Source: Pseudomonas endophytica (GTDB lineage Bacteria > Pseudomonadota > Gammaproteobacteria > Pseudomonadales > Pseudomonadaceae). From it: DNA of 64,000 nucleotides. Numbering within the stretch: position 1 is the first letter of the stretch; every line of letters starts with the position of its first letter. Below the pieces are notes generated by a model. It saw only the letters and a program-made list of their open reading frames with translations, was not told the origin of the DNA and searched no databases. This document shows, in pieces, positions 56,806-64,000 of the stretch. The position numbers were made by a program, and so were the translations under genes. The stretch lies in NCBI RefSeq assembly GCF_001411475.1, contig NZ_LLWH01000001.1, positions 62,001 to 126,000 on the forward strand. The letters are read 5' to 3'.

Positions 56806-59800
56806 TTACGTGGTTAATGGTAAGAACCACTGCTCAGCAATATTCTTGCCGATTTGGCTGCGATAGACCTCTACCACTTCATGCTGGCTTTTCGCCTTGT
56901 CCTTGAGCGACCAATAATCAGCCGTGCGTTGGCTCCAGAGTTTGAGATGCGCCACGTCGTAATCCGCTTTAGGCGTATTGGCTTCTTTGTAGTGGAAGTG
57001 AGCGCACCAGATTAAATTTCCGCCCCCATCCCTGATGGCATATTCATCAATGAAATCTCTTTTAAGCTTCTGGCGTGTGCGATTCAACGTGATGCTCACG
57101 AGTTGCTTTTCTAGCAGATATTGAAGCGTGCCATGAGTAGGTGGCAATTTCAGGCTAAGACGAACCCGCAAAGCTTGAGCGCTTGACCTCATCTCTAAGG
57201 CTCTGGCTCGCATGCCACCTACTAACTCCAAATCCTCCCTTTGCCGCCAAGCTTCGGCATCAGTCTTACTGGCCTCTTCGAGGTCAGAGGCGCTCTGACC
57301 CAAACGATCAGCCACATGCAATAAAACTTCCTCAGCCTCCTGAGGAAACCTAGCGCTATTGATAAGGCCCTCTGAACGCTTTAGATGAACATCTGCCATC
57401 CCGTAAAGCTTCAAAGCCTCTTTTTTAATCTCAGCAAGCACACGCTTTGGAGGCGTTGGCACCACAGGACGCGCAACAGACACTGCATTCCAGTTTTCAC
57501 CCTCTTTAATATAGGTGGACAGTACTTCATTGTTTTGATCGTTACGTACTTCTACCGTTTGTTGCGTTGCGCCCTCCTGCACTGGTTTCAAGTCCCCAAT
57601 CAATCGCCCCTTAGTGCGCGTCTTGAAAATGCGTTTGTGTGGGAGAGTGGATAATGGCTGCCGTTTCCTTTTGATTTTTTTACTCGACGCCTTAAGAGGC
57701 TCAAGCTCATTTGCCAGTTGTTGTTCAGCCTCTTTATAAACACCCTCCAACAAGTCAATCAGGGCTTGGAAGGCCTGAGCGTCGACTTCTTCCGCATTCA
57801 CAACGCGAAAACTTAGAAGCCCATCTAGCACGTGACCATATTGTTCTACCAAACTGTTCAGAACATCTAGACGCTCAGAGGTCGTAAAATCCAGTTTATT
57901 GAGTTGATCGTGAGTTTGTATTTGCTCACGAAGTGGCATAACTAACTCACTCAATGCCACTTCCAGCGCCTCATTAAAAACGTTAAGGCTGACGCTTTCC
58001 AACGCTAACACTTGAAGTTGCTTGATATTTAAGGGGGTGAGCTGGCCACCCAGATGTTCTTGGCGTAAGCGCTCGGATTTTTCACTGCCTTCTGACCCCA
58101 GCCCGGCCAGTTCGTCGATGTATCTGTTGATCTTTTCAAGCCACTGTATGCTCTGTGAATTCAGCTCAATGGTGGCCTTCATAAACGCTCTGTATTGCAC
58201 TACTTTTGCCGAGTACACATCCCGTTCAGTCACAGAGGACGCACCCTGGGTGAAGTCCATGTTCATCCATTTGGCATTTACGACCGGCCGCATTTTATCA
58301 AACTGCCTCATGCACAAATCGAGATAAATAACGATTGTGTCCATGTACCCTATCAGCACTGTATTCGACAGCCCAACGCCTAACGCTTGCCGCTCCTTAT
58401 TACTGGCAATTAATGACTCCAGCCTTTCAATATCGGACATTACTTCCTTCAAGAATTTTTGGCGCTGATTCAGTACCTCACCCTCTGTTCTACGCGGATC
58501 ACTTTCAAATACTTTGACTATTGTCTCTTCAAGTTTAATTTTTTTTATAACGTCGCCATGTTCTAGCACTGACTTCATTAATTCATCGCGTAACTCGGCC
58601 ACTCGCCGTGCCTTACGTTCACGCAATGCTTGTATCTGTTTGCCAGGGGCACCACCACTCAACCTCAACCTCAGGTCTAACGACCAGTGGTTATGACCAT
58701 CTAACTGCAAATGAGGCCCGCCTTCAATGCTCACTTCACCGGCTTCAATAAGTACAGGGTAAAGCGCATCGTCAAGCAAGGCATACCAAGACTCATTTAC
58801 CCTATAGAGGCCGGCGCGAGCACCCGACGACTCCGGTAACGGCAAAGGAGTCGGCTTGGGTACTGCAAGCTGTGAAAGCTTTTGACGCAAACTCGGCGTA
58901 AGCCGATTGCTGGCATTGGCAAAACTGAAGTCCAGATCTTGACTGACTTTTTTTTGCCACTCCCCAGCCATAACCATCACCCCTTCTTTAACGACGGCGG
59001 GCGGGTGCGCAGGCCACTCCTTTGATATTCGCATGGCCATTGTGTTTCTACGCAGTTGTGACGCCCCTTTTGCGGGCCGAGTAGGCTGTAAAGGGGGAGG
59101 GCTCGAATTCAACTGAAATAGCACCATCGCCAGATTTTGCAGTAAATCAACCACTGCCAACTCGCGAACCACCGCGACATCACTGCCCAACGCCGGTATA
59201 TCCCGGACTAGTGCTTCGACCAGCAACACAAACCAGGCTGTCAGCATCACTGGCCCTCGAAGATGGGGCAGCACAAAAATATTAAAAAAAAGGTTGGCCC
59301 CCTCAAGGAAAATGCTCCACCGACTTTCACGATTGGAGACAGTGTTGTGATCTGCCTGATGTATGAGCGTCAGCGCGTTGACTTGATACAGGTAAGGCAA
59401 GAGTTGACCGTTGCGCAGATGCTGAATCAAGTCATCACTCGCCCCATTGACGGCAAGCTTTACAGGTTCGATCTTTTCAAATGCAGTCACCGGAAAACTA
59501 TCTTCACCGATGAAACGTATGTAGTGCGGCTCTTTGAAACCTCCATTGTCGTAAATAGTTCTTGCTGCGTCGGTTAACCAAGTCAACACACTGGTTTGCA
59601 GCTCACCAGGTTGCGCGATGGTATTTATCAAATCTTGTCGGGAGGCAAATTCGATCAAGGAATTGGCATACAAAGGCCGGTATAAAACATGCGGTCCAGC
59701 ATCGGTATTCAGTGGTTCGATGATGAACATATTGCTCACGACGTCAGACTTGGCCTCGCTATTGCTGAGCAACGCCAATGCACGTATGACTATTTGCTGC

Positions 59801-61536
59801 CCGTCCGTAAAGCGCTCTTGGTGATCGGTCTGCAGAAGCGCTGCCACATAACGTACGCCCACGGGTGACATGCCGGACTCGCCTTTAAGGCTCAACTCCA
59901 GCGCTTGCAGAGGCAATTGCCACTTGAGTTGTTCAGAAAAACGCTTTTCGCGAACTGTTCGTGAAGGCAAGTCATCCAACAGATAAGCCTTCAATTTTTC
60001 AGGGTAGGTTTTGCCGATATCGACAGACTCGATCAACCCGTTGCTTTGAGTGATGTAACGCCCTGAAAACCACGTTGGTAACGATTGCCCTTGGCGATGC
60101 TCCACCTTTATAAGCTCTCCCCGAGGTTTACCGCAGAGGTTTTTAAGCGCTAATTCGGTCAGGGTCATTTTCACCAGCTCGACCACCCCCGTAGCATCGG
60201 TACTGCCCGGTAGAAATGTGCCCGCTACCAGCAAGAACGTCAGCTCTATATCGTCAGGCTCAAAGGTTGCAGATGCAGCAGCACTTGGTACTGGCTGCTC
60301 ATAACGTTGCTGATCACGTTGGATCTGTTGTTTTAGCGAAGTCACGGTAAAGCTGTGAATGTCAGCAATGCCACTGAGGTAAGTCAGCCCTTGGGAGACC
60401 TTTTTCGCACGGGCTAACGCCAGACTCCAAGAGCGGTACTGCGCCTGATCCGCACGGGATGCTTTTGTCATCCAGTCAGGGAGCTTCAATTGCAGCCGAC
60501 TCAGCGTGTCAGACGAGGCGAAGGGTGCTTTGAGAAACAACGCTGAAGAATCGGTAATCTTTGAACAGGTGGCCTTGAGCGTTTCTAGCCCGACAGCGCA
60601 GGGCAGCTTAAGCTTAGAAATATTGCTCATGTGCAAACTCAGTATTAGCCCCGCTTCTGCTTCGAATACATCCCCTTCTATCTCGTAGCACTGGGTCGTA
60701 ATCGTATCGACTGCGTAAACTGAATCCGCACTTCTGGCCCTAGACTGTGTAGCAGCCTCTATTGAACTAAATGTTTGGATCGTCCCCTCTGGCAGACACA
60801 GCATCACCAGAGGCAGATGCATCTGGCCTTGTGGGTAACGGACTAACAAAAGATGGGGCTTGATCAGCCTCTCAGTAACCCCCGCGGTCGTCAGCGTGGA
60901 CTCGATGTAATAGGTACGGGTCGCGTGATCCCCGTATAGCTCATACCTTTCTTCACTTTGCGGATAATCAAGTACTTGGCGTACTGATTCGAGCACAGGA
61001 TCACTCAATGTGCTCGACTGCACGATTGTCATTGTTAGCGAGTCTTTCAGAACGTTGGCAAGCCATTTCCAGCGGCTGAGGCCATCCTCAATGCTCTCAT
61101 TCCAAAATTGACTCAGCGCACTTTTGAACTCTATCGGCAGGCGCCAAGGCAACTCTTTCACAAGGGCTTCTATGAAGCGCATATCGACTTCATACCCCTC
61201 GGCAAGCTTGAGTCGATTACCCTCGTGATCAGCCAAAAAATGATAATTGTGAGGGCTGAGATGGCTGATCTCAAACGGAGCCTCCTCGACCAGATACGCC
61301 AACACACGATCAATAAACAGAGGCAAGCTCCACCCTCCGCCTTCGTGCGGGATTGCCAGTCGAGTGCTGGACAAGTCAATCGTTAGCGTGGGATAGCGTT
61401 CAAGAAGCGCAGCCATCAGTGTGGTTTGAATGAGTTCATCAATGCGCGGCCGGGTTGCAAAACGCGTATAAACCGCCTGCTGAATGGGTGAAGTTGGCGT
61501 TTGAGAGAGTGGGTTGAGAACCGTTAACGTGGACAT
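56806..61536 (-). CDS. Very large toxin-like protein (DUF6543/dermonecrotic-toxin type)
   Basis: A 1576-residue protein without a signal peptide. Segments recall Pseudomonas proteins annotated as dermonecrotic-toxin-domain (DUF6543): GPHVLYRPLYANSLIEFASR with VLTWLTDAARTIYDNGGFKE (614-667), and GLYRVNESWYALLDDALYPV with WSLDLRLRLSGG (909-962). A hydrophobic pair of helices lies at 748-777 (LFFNIFVLPHLRGPVMLTAW). Residues 965-1250 are strongly helical. A basic stretch (KASSKKIKRKRQPL, 1282-1295) follows. The last 80 residues hold YAIRDGGGNLIWCAHFHYKE. No catalytic motif is recognised. No immunity gene or secretion gene adjoins it. The gene is monocistronic. Confidence 0.7.
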   Translation of the reverse strand: MSTLTVLNPLSQTPTSPIQQAVYTRFATRPRIDELIQTTLMAALLERYPTLTIDLSSTRLAIPHEGGGWSLPLFIDRVLAYLVEEAPFEISHLSPHNYHFLADHEGNRLKLAEGYEVDMRFIEALVKELPWRLPIEFKSALSQFWNESIEDGLSRWKWLANVLKDSLTMTIVQSSTLSDPVLESVRQVLDYPQSEERYELYGDHATRTYYIESTLTTAGVTERLIKPHLLLVRYPQGQMHLPLVMLCLPEGTIQTFSSIEAATQSRARSADSVYAVDTITTQCYEIEGDVFEAEAGLILSLHMSNISKLKLPCAVGLETLKATCSKITDSSALFLKAPFASSDTLSRLQLKLPDWMTKASRADQAQYRSWSLALARAKKVSQGLTYLSGIADIHSFTVTSLKQQIQRDQQRYEQPVPSAAASATFEPDDIELTFLLVAGTFLPGSTDATGVVELVKMTLTELALKNLCGKPRGELIKVEHRQGQSLPTWFSGRYITQSNGLIESVDIGKTYPEKLKAYLLDDLPSRTVREKRFSEQLKWQLPLQALELSLKGESGMSPVGVRYVAALLQTDHQERFTDGQQIVIRALALLSNSEAKSDVVSNMFIIEPLNTDAGPHVLYRPLYANSLIEFASRQDLINTIAQPGELQTSVLTWLTDAARTIYDNGGFKEPHYIRFIGEDSFPVTAFEKIEPVKLAVNGASDDLIQHLRNGQLLPYLYQVNALTLIHQADHNTVSNRESRWSIFLEGANLFFNIFVLPHLRGPVMLTAWFVLLVEALVRDIPALGSDVAVVRELAVVDLLQNLAMVLFQLNSSPPPLQPTRPAKGASQLRRNTMAMRISKEWPAHPPAVVKEGVMVMAGEWQKKVSQDLDFSFANASNRLTPSLRQKLSQLAVPKPTPLPLPESSGARAGLYRVNESWYALLDDALYPVLIEAGEVSIEGGPHLQLDGHNHWSLDLRLRLSGGAPGKQIQALRERKARRVAELRDELMKSVLEHGDVIKKIKLEETIVKVFESDPRRTEGEVLNQRQKFLKEVMSDIERLESLIASNKERQALGVGLSNTVLIGYMDTIVIYLDLCMRQFDKMRPVVNAKWMNMDFTQGASSVTERDVYSAKVVQYRAFMKATIELNSQSIQWLEKINRYIDELAGLGSEGSEKSERLRQEHLGGQLTPLNIKQLQVLALESVSLNVFNEALEVALSELVMPLREQIQTHDQLNKLDFTTSERLDVLNSLVEQYGHVLDGLLSFRVVNAEEVDAQAFQALIDLLEGVYKEAEQQLANELEPLKASSKKIKRKRQPLSTLPHKRIFKTRTKGRLIGDLKPVQEGATQQTVEVRNDQNNEVLSTYIKEGENWNAVSVARPVVPTPPKRVLAEIKKEALKLYGMADVHLKRSEGLINSARFPQEAEEVLLHVADRLGQSASDLEEASKTDAEAWRQREDLELVGGMRARALEMRSSAQALRVRLSLKLPPTHGTLQYLLEKQLVSITLNRTRQKLKRDFIDEYAIRDGGGNLIWCAHFHYKEANTPKADYDVAHLKLWSQRTADYWSLKDKAKSQHEVVEVYRSQIGKNIAEQWFLPLTT

Positions 61537-61716
61537 GTAAATCCCTTTAATAGCTGAGTGGTCATAAGACCTTTCAGGTATTTGCGCACGCCATTAGCCG
61601 TTAAAGGCGGTATCCCGTTATCTCTTTTAGCGCTCCAGCTCGCACTGAAACATCAACAACCCTAGGCCGCACGCTCTGAGCACGCTAGTCTTGAGCGCTC
61701 TGATTGAGGACTTGAG
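61537..61716. other. Divergent promoter region of the toxin-like gene
   Basis: 180 bases between the large minus-strand gene and the plus-strand gene at 61717. GGGATTTAC precedes the toxin-like start with only a weak ribosome-binding site (TAAAGGGAT). No operator symmetry was seen. Confidence 0.4.
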
Positions 61717-62217
61717 ATGACGCTCCCCGCTTTTTCCAGCCGAACGCCTCAGCAAGCGTTGGCTGCGTTGCTTGATAGTTACGCGCCTGAGCGTGTGTTG
61801 GTTGTTGGCGCCAGTCACTTTCCGGCGCTGGAGGCTTTTATAAGCGCACACCCGGCTGTGGTTGTAGCCCATGCGACGCCAGGTGCATTACCCGCTGACG
61901 TGGCAGCGCAGCGTTTCGATCTCGCATTAGTGGTCGACTGCTTGGAGCATCTACCCAAGCGGACAGGGCTGGAATTGTTGGGAGGGATTCGCAACCTAAA
62001 TGCCAGCCGCATGGCCGTGCTGGCGGATCTCACAGCCTGCAACTGGAAAGAAACGGACTTTTACGCTTTAGCCCTACAAAGCAATGAGCGTTTTCAGCGT
62101 GACGAACAGATATTGACGCTCTTTACTTACGACTTACGTGAATACAAACAAGTACCTGACTGGCTAAATGCCAGGTTTTGGGCCAACCCGGAAAATTTTG
62201 GTAAGTATTGGTGGTAA
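61717..62217 (+). CDS. DUF6231-like, methyltransferase-fold protein
   Basis: A 166-residue cytosolic protein. [16 protein letters not shown] looks like a nucleotide-binding strand-loop, and [20 protein letters not shown] matches the D-x-x-EHL-P pattern of class I SAM-dependent methyltransferases. The GxGxG loop is not preserved, so SAM binding is doubtful. The C-terminal [20 protein letters not shown] is conserved in the Pseudomonas family, as far as I recall. It is followed after 4 bases by ychJ, so the two are co-transcribed. Confidence 0.7.
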   Translation: MTLPAFSSRTPQQALAALLDSYAPERVLVVGASHFPALEAFISAHPAVVVAHATPGALPADVAAQRFDLALVVDCLEHLPKRTGLELLGGIRNLNASRMAVLADLTACNWKETDFYALALQSNERFQRDEQILTLFTYDLREYKQVPDWLNARFWANPENFGKYWW

Positions 62218-62221
62218 GCCG

Positions 62222-62698
62222 ATGAGTACATCCATTTGCCCGTGCGGCAGCGGCAACGTGCTGAGTGCCTGCTGTGGGCAATATCACGCCGGCCACCCGG
62301 CACCCAGCGCCGAAACCCTGATGCGTTCGCGCTACAGCGCCTATGTGTTGGGCCTAATTGACTATCTTGTCAGCACTACGCTACCTGTACAGCAAGCAGG
62401 GCTCGACCGTCAGTCCATTGCACAATGGAGCGCTCAAAGCACATGGCTAGGTCTGGAAGTTGAAAGCAATGAAGTGTTCGGAGGCCAGCCTGAGCACGCT
62501 TTTGTAACCTTTACCGCACGTTGGCATGATGCTGGCGGTGAACACAGCCATCGCGAACGCTCGTCATTTGTGCAAAATGCTGACCGTTGGTACTTCATCG
62601 ACCCCACAGTGTCACTCAAGATCGGGCGTAATGACTCCTGCCCTTGTACCAGCGGGTTTAAGTTCAAAAAATGCTGTGCGGGTTTCTTCGGCCAATAA
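62222..62698 (+). CDS. ychJ: YchJ-family SEC-C protein
   Basis: A 158-residue cytosolic protein. The ATG at 62222 gives the standard start [21 protein letters not shown] with a SEC-C zinc motif (Cys6, Cys8, Cys17, Cys18). The NTF2-like middle ([20 protein letters not shown]) and the second SEC-C motif at the end ([13 protein letters not shown]) are complete. SEC-C is the zinc finger of SecA that binds SecB and ribosomes. The function of YchJ is not known. It lies in a run of four short plus-strand genes. Confidence 0.92.
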   Translation: MSTSICPCGSGNVLSACCGQYHAGHPAPSAETLMRSRYSAYVLGLIDYLVSTTLPVQQAGLDRQSIAQWSAQSTWLGLEVESNEVFGGQPEHAFVTFTARWHDAGGEHSHRERSSFVQNADRWYFIDPTVSLKIGRNDSCPCTSGFKFKKCCAGFFGQ

Positions 62699-62712
62699 GC
62701 CGGGAGTAAAGA

Positions 62713-63198
62713 ATGGACTCTAGAGCTCGCTTAACCAAAACCCTCGCGCTGGTCATGTTCTTGGCGCTGTCAGGTTGCGCCTCATGGTTTGACTCAGATG
62801 ACAAAGATCCGCAGGTGCATCTGGAACAAGTCGAACTGATTCGGGCTAAGCTGCTGGAACAACGCTTCAAGCTGCATTTCAGAATCGACAACCCCAATGA
62901 CTCCACCCTCACCGTGCGCGGGTTGATCTACAGCGTTTATCTGGGGCCGGTAAAACTGACCGAAGGTGAGTACAGCCACTGGTTTAGCGTCGACCCCAAT
63001 AGCCATGCTGATCTGGTGGTGCCGATTCGTACCAACTTGTGGCAGCACATGCGCCCGCTGATCAAATTGCTCGAATCCCCCGACCAAGCTATACCCTATC
63101 GGCTCGACGGTACGTTACAGACCGGTCTGTTCTTCGGTTACGACGTGCACGTGGTGCGTAAAGGCGAGATAATGCCCGGCGATTTTATTTCAGAGTGA
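62713..63198 (+). CDS. LEA type 2-family lipoprotein
   Basis: A 161-residue lipoprotein with a signal peptide ending LALSGCASWF (Cys22). The mature part is a WHy/LEA14 domain: LLEQRFKLHFRIDNPNDSTL with the conserved NPN, and VRGLIYSVYLG. LEA14-like proteins are linked to desiccation and stress in plants; the bacterial role is unknown. It follows ychJ by 14 bases and precedes the SEC-C mini-gene by 7 bases. Confidence 0.85.
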   Translation: MDSRARLTKTLALVMFLALSGCASWFDSDDKDPQVHLEQVELIRAKLLEQRFKLHFRIDNPNDSTLTVRGLIYSVYLGPVKLTEGEYSHWFSVDPNSHADLVVPIRTNLWQHMRPLIKLLESPDQAIPYRLDGTLQTGLFFGYDVHVVRKGEIMPGDFISE

Positions 63199-63205
63199 TT
63201 GAGTA

Positions 63206-63415
63206 ATGACCCAACAACCCCACGTTCATGGCCCCGACTGTAACCACGATCACGAGCATCATCACGACCATGCCCACGATCATGGCCACGTACACGGCCC
63301 TAACTGCGGCCACGCCCCTCAAGAGCCGGTACGTAATGCCTTGAAAGACGTAGGCCGTAACGACGCTTGCCCATGTGGCAGCAGCAAAAAATTTAAGAAG
63401 TGCCACGGCGCCTGA
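63206..63415 (+). CDS. His-rich SEC-C mini-protein
   Basis: A 69-residue protein. Residues 6-36 contain 13 histidines, in pairs with Asp ([18 protein letters not shown]), framed by two copies of HGPxCxH (8-14 and 30-36). The C-terminal 18 residues form a SEC-C zinc finger: [18 protein letters not shown] (Cys55, Cys57, Cys66, His67). It is a probable zinc or nickel binder; a role in metal storage or SecA-like ribosome contact is inference. It is coupled with the LEA-type lipoprotein gene (7 bases). Confidence 0.75.
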   Translation: MTQQPHVHGPDCNHDHEHHHDHAHDHGHVHGPNCGHAPQEPVRNALKDVGRNDACPCGSSKKFKKCHGA

Positions 63416-63603
63416 TTCTTCAGACAGCCCCGCACGTGCCGCACCTGCCTTGAGCCTGTGCGGCGACTAAAAGCACGAGGCTTCTTCCTCTTTCGCAGCA
63501 TCCGGCAGCGCTTAAAGCGCTTGCTGTTGATAGCGCTTGCGCAGTGTCATCGGCCTCACTAACGTAGCGCCTTTCGATGACATTCCCCCGCAGGAGCTTT
63601 GCC
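63416..63603. other. Intergenic region upstream of the penicillin-acylase gene
   Basis: 188 bases without a gene. GTCATCG and CGATGAC (63546-63581) form a 7-base inverted repeat just before the ribosome-binding site CAGGAG (63591-63596), and AGCGCTT occurs three times in 63510-63540. These may be regulatory or chance. Confidence 0.4.
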
Positions 63604-64000
63604 ATGGCCTCGCCAGCCCTCACTCATTTTTTACCTAGGTTCGGCGCTGCCGCGGCAATGGTCAGCCTGCTGGGCTTGTCCGGTTGCCAGTTAAACTCCC
63701 TGTCTAACGACAGCCTGGTGCCCACTTCCGGTGTGGAGCCGCTAAAAGGTCTGGCTCAAAACGTCTCGGTTCGACGTAACAGTCAAGGCGTCCCGCTAAT
63801 CGAAAGCAGTAGTTTCCACGATGCATTGTTCACATTAGGTTATGTGCATGCAGGTGACCGTATCAGCCAAATGGTGCGCATGCGGTTATTGGCTCAAGGT
63901 CGCTTGGCCGAGCTAGACGGCGCTGACGCACTAGACACAGACCGTTTGATGCGCAGCATCAATTTAAAAAAGAATGCTGACGAGCTGTATAAGAGCGCCT
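63604..64000 (+). CDS. Penicillin-acylase-family protein, N-terminal part
   Basis: The gene runs off the window; 132 codons are present. GCAGGAG stands 7 bases before the ATG. The start carries a signal peptide with a lipobox-like LGLSGC (Cys28). The first conserved block of Ntn-hydrolase acylases is clear: [40 protein letters not shown], and GRLAEL. Family members cleave acyl side chains of beta-lactams or acyl-homoserine lactones (PvdQ, QuiP). The catalytic serine at the alpha/beta processing site is outside the window, so activity and substrate cannot be judged. Confidence 0.85.
   Translation, partial: MASPALTHFLPRFGAAAAMVSLLGLSGCQLNSLSNDSLVPTSGVEPLKGLAQNVSVRRNSQGVPLIESSSFHDALFTLGYVHAGDRISQMVRMRLLAQGRLAELDGADALDTDRLMRSINLKKNADELYKSA

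Noticed and set aside
61627..61872. Short minus-strand frame between the toxin-like gene and the DUF6231-like gene, considered as an immunity gene
   Set aside because: It overlaps the start of a well-supported plus-strand gene, lacks a ribosome-binding site and has a low-quality Arg/Ser-rich translation.
1..64000. tRNA, rRNA, CRISPR arrays, insertion sequences
   Set aside because: No cloverleaf-type sequence, regularly spaced repeats or transposase was found on either strand by reading.

Overview
The window is chromosomal DNA of a Pseudomonas. The gene neighbourhoods point to the fluorescens/putida side of the genus: mutS, cinA, recA and recX in a row, a TtgABC/EmhABC-type efflux operon with its TetR repressor, a pcaR-IJFT-BDC block, the braCDEFG operon, rapA preceded by small Pseudomonas-specific genes, and REP elements of the Pseudomonas type. 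The moderate GC content and gene variants do not let me name a species. No rRNA, tRNA, CRISPR array or intact insertion sequence was seen.

Layout. 1-5400: start of an ErdR-like response regulator, a DTW-domain tRNA modification enzyme, a PA3611-like secreted protein, a LOG-family nucleotide-processing protein, then recX, recA (with a LexA box) and cinA. 5401-5881: the cinA-mutS gap, a known landing site of tailocins and prophages in fluorescent pseudomonads. Here it holds only a broken LysR start and a broken phage-integrase end. 5882-8964: mutS and fdxA, the latter with a structured leader. 9102-15851: emhR and emhABC, closed by a 44-bp perfect palindrome. 15873-24735: an orphan DUF4329-like gene and the complete lower protocatechuate branch (pcaC, D, B, T, F, J, I, R) with PcaR-type operators. 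pcaGH are not in the window.

24736-34490: a nearly empty 0.7 kb, a 66-residue hypothetical, a Pit phosphate transporter, three small minus-strand genes (one probably the cbb3 oxidase subunit CcoM), rapA, an MHYT-GGDEF-EAL cyclic-di-GMP protein and a DUF2288 protein. 34703-39886: the branched-chain amino-acid ABC transporter braCDEFG. 39898-46248: a LysR gene divergent from an atypical SDR, a COG3650-like lipoprotein, a FAD-dependent dehydrogenase, nhaA and a PAP2-like membrane protein. 46269-49967: a glycine-zipper lipoprotein, pdxH, an OmpA-like lipoprotein with three tryptophan motifs, and a serine hydrolase. 50359-56673: a secreted agarase-like glycoside hydrolase, dinG with its own LexA-like box, a CopD-like membrane protein, a collagen-like exported protein and a DUF1145 membrane protein. 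56806-61536: a 1576-residue protein of the Pseudomonas dermonecrotic-toxin-like (DUF6543-type) kind. 61717-64000: a DUF6231/methyltransferase-like protein, YchJ, a LEA-type lipoprotein, a His-rich SEC-C mini-protein and the start of a penicillin-acylase-family lipoprotein.

Most of the window is conserved core genome. The parts that look accessory or poorly described are the prophage scar next to mutS, the DUF4329-like orphan, the large toxin-like gene, the collagen-like/DUF1145 pair, the agarase-like enzyme and the His-rich SEC-C protein. I saw no clearly new multi-gene system.
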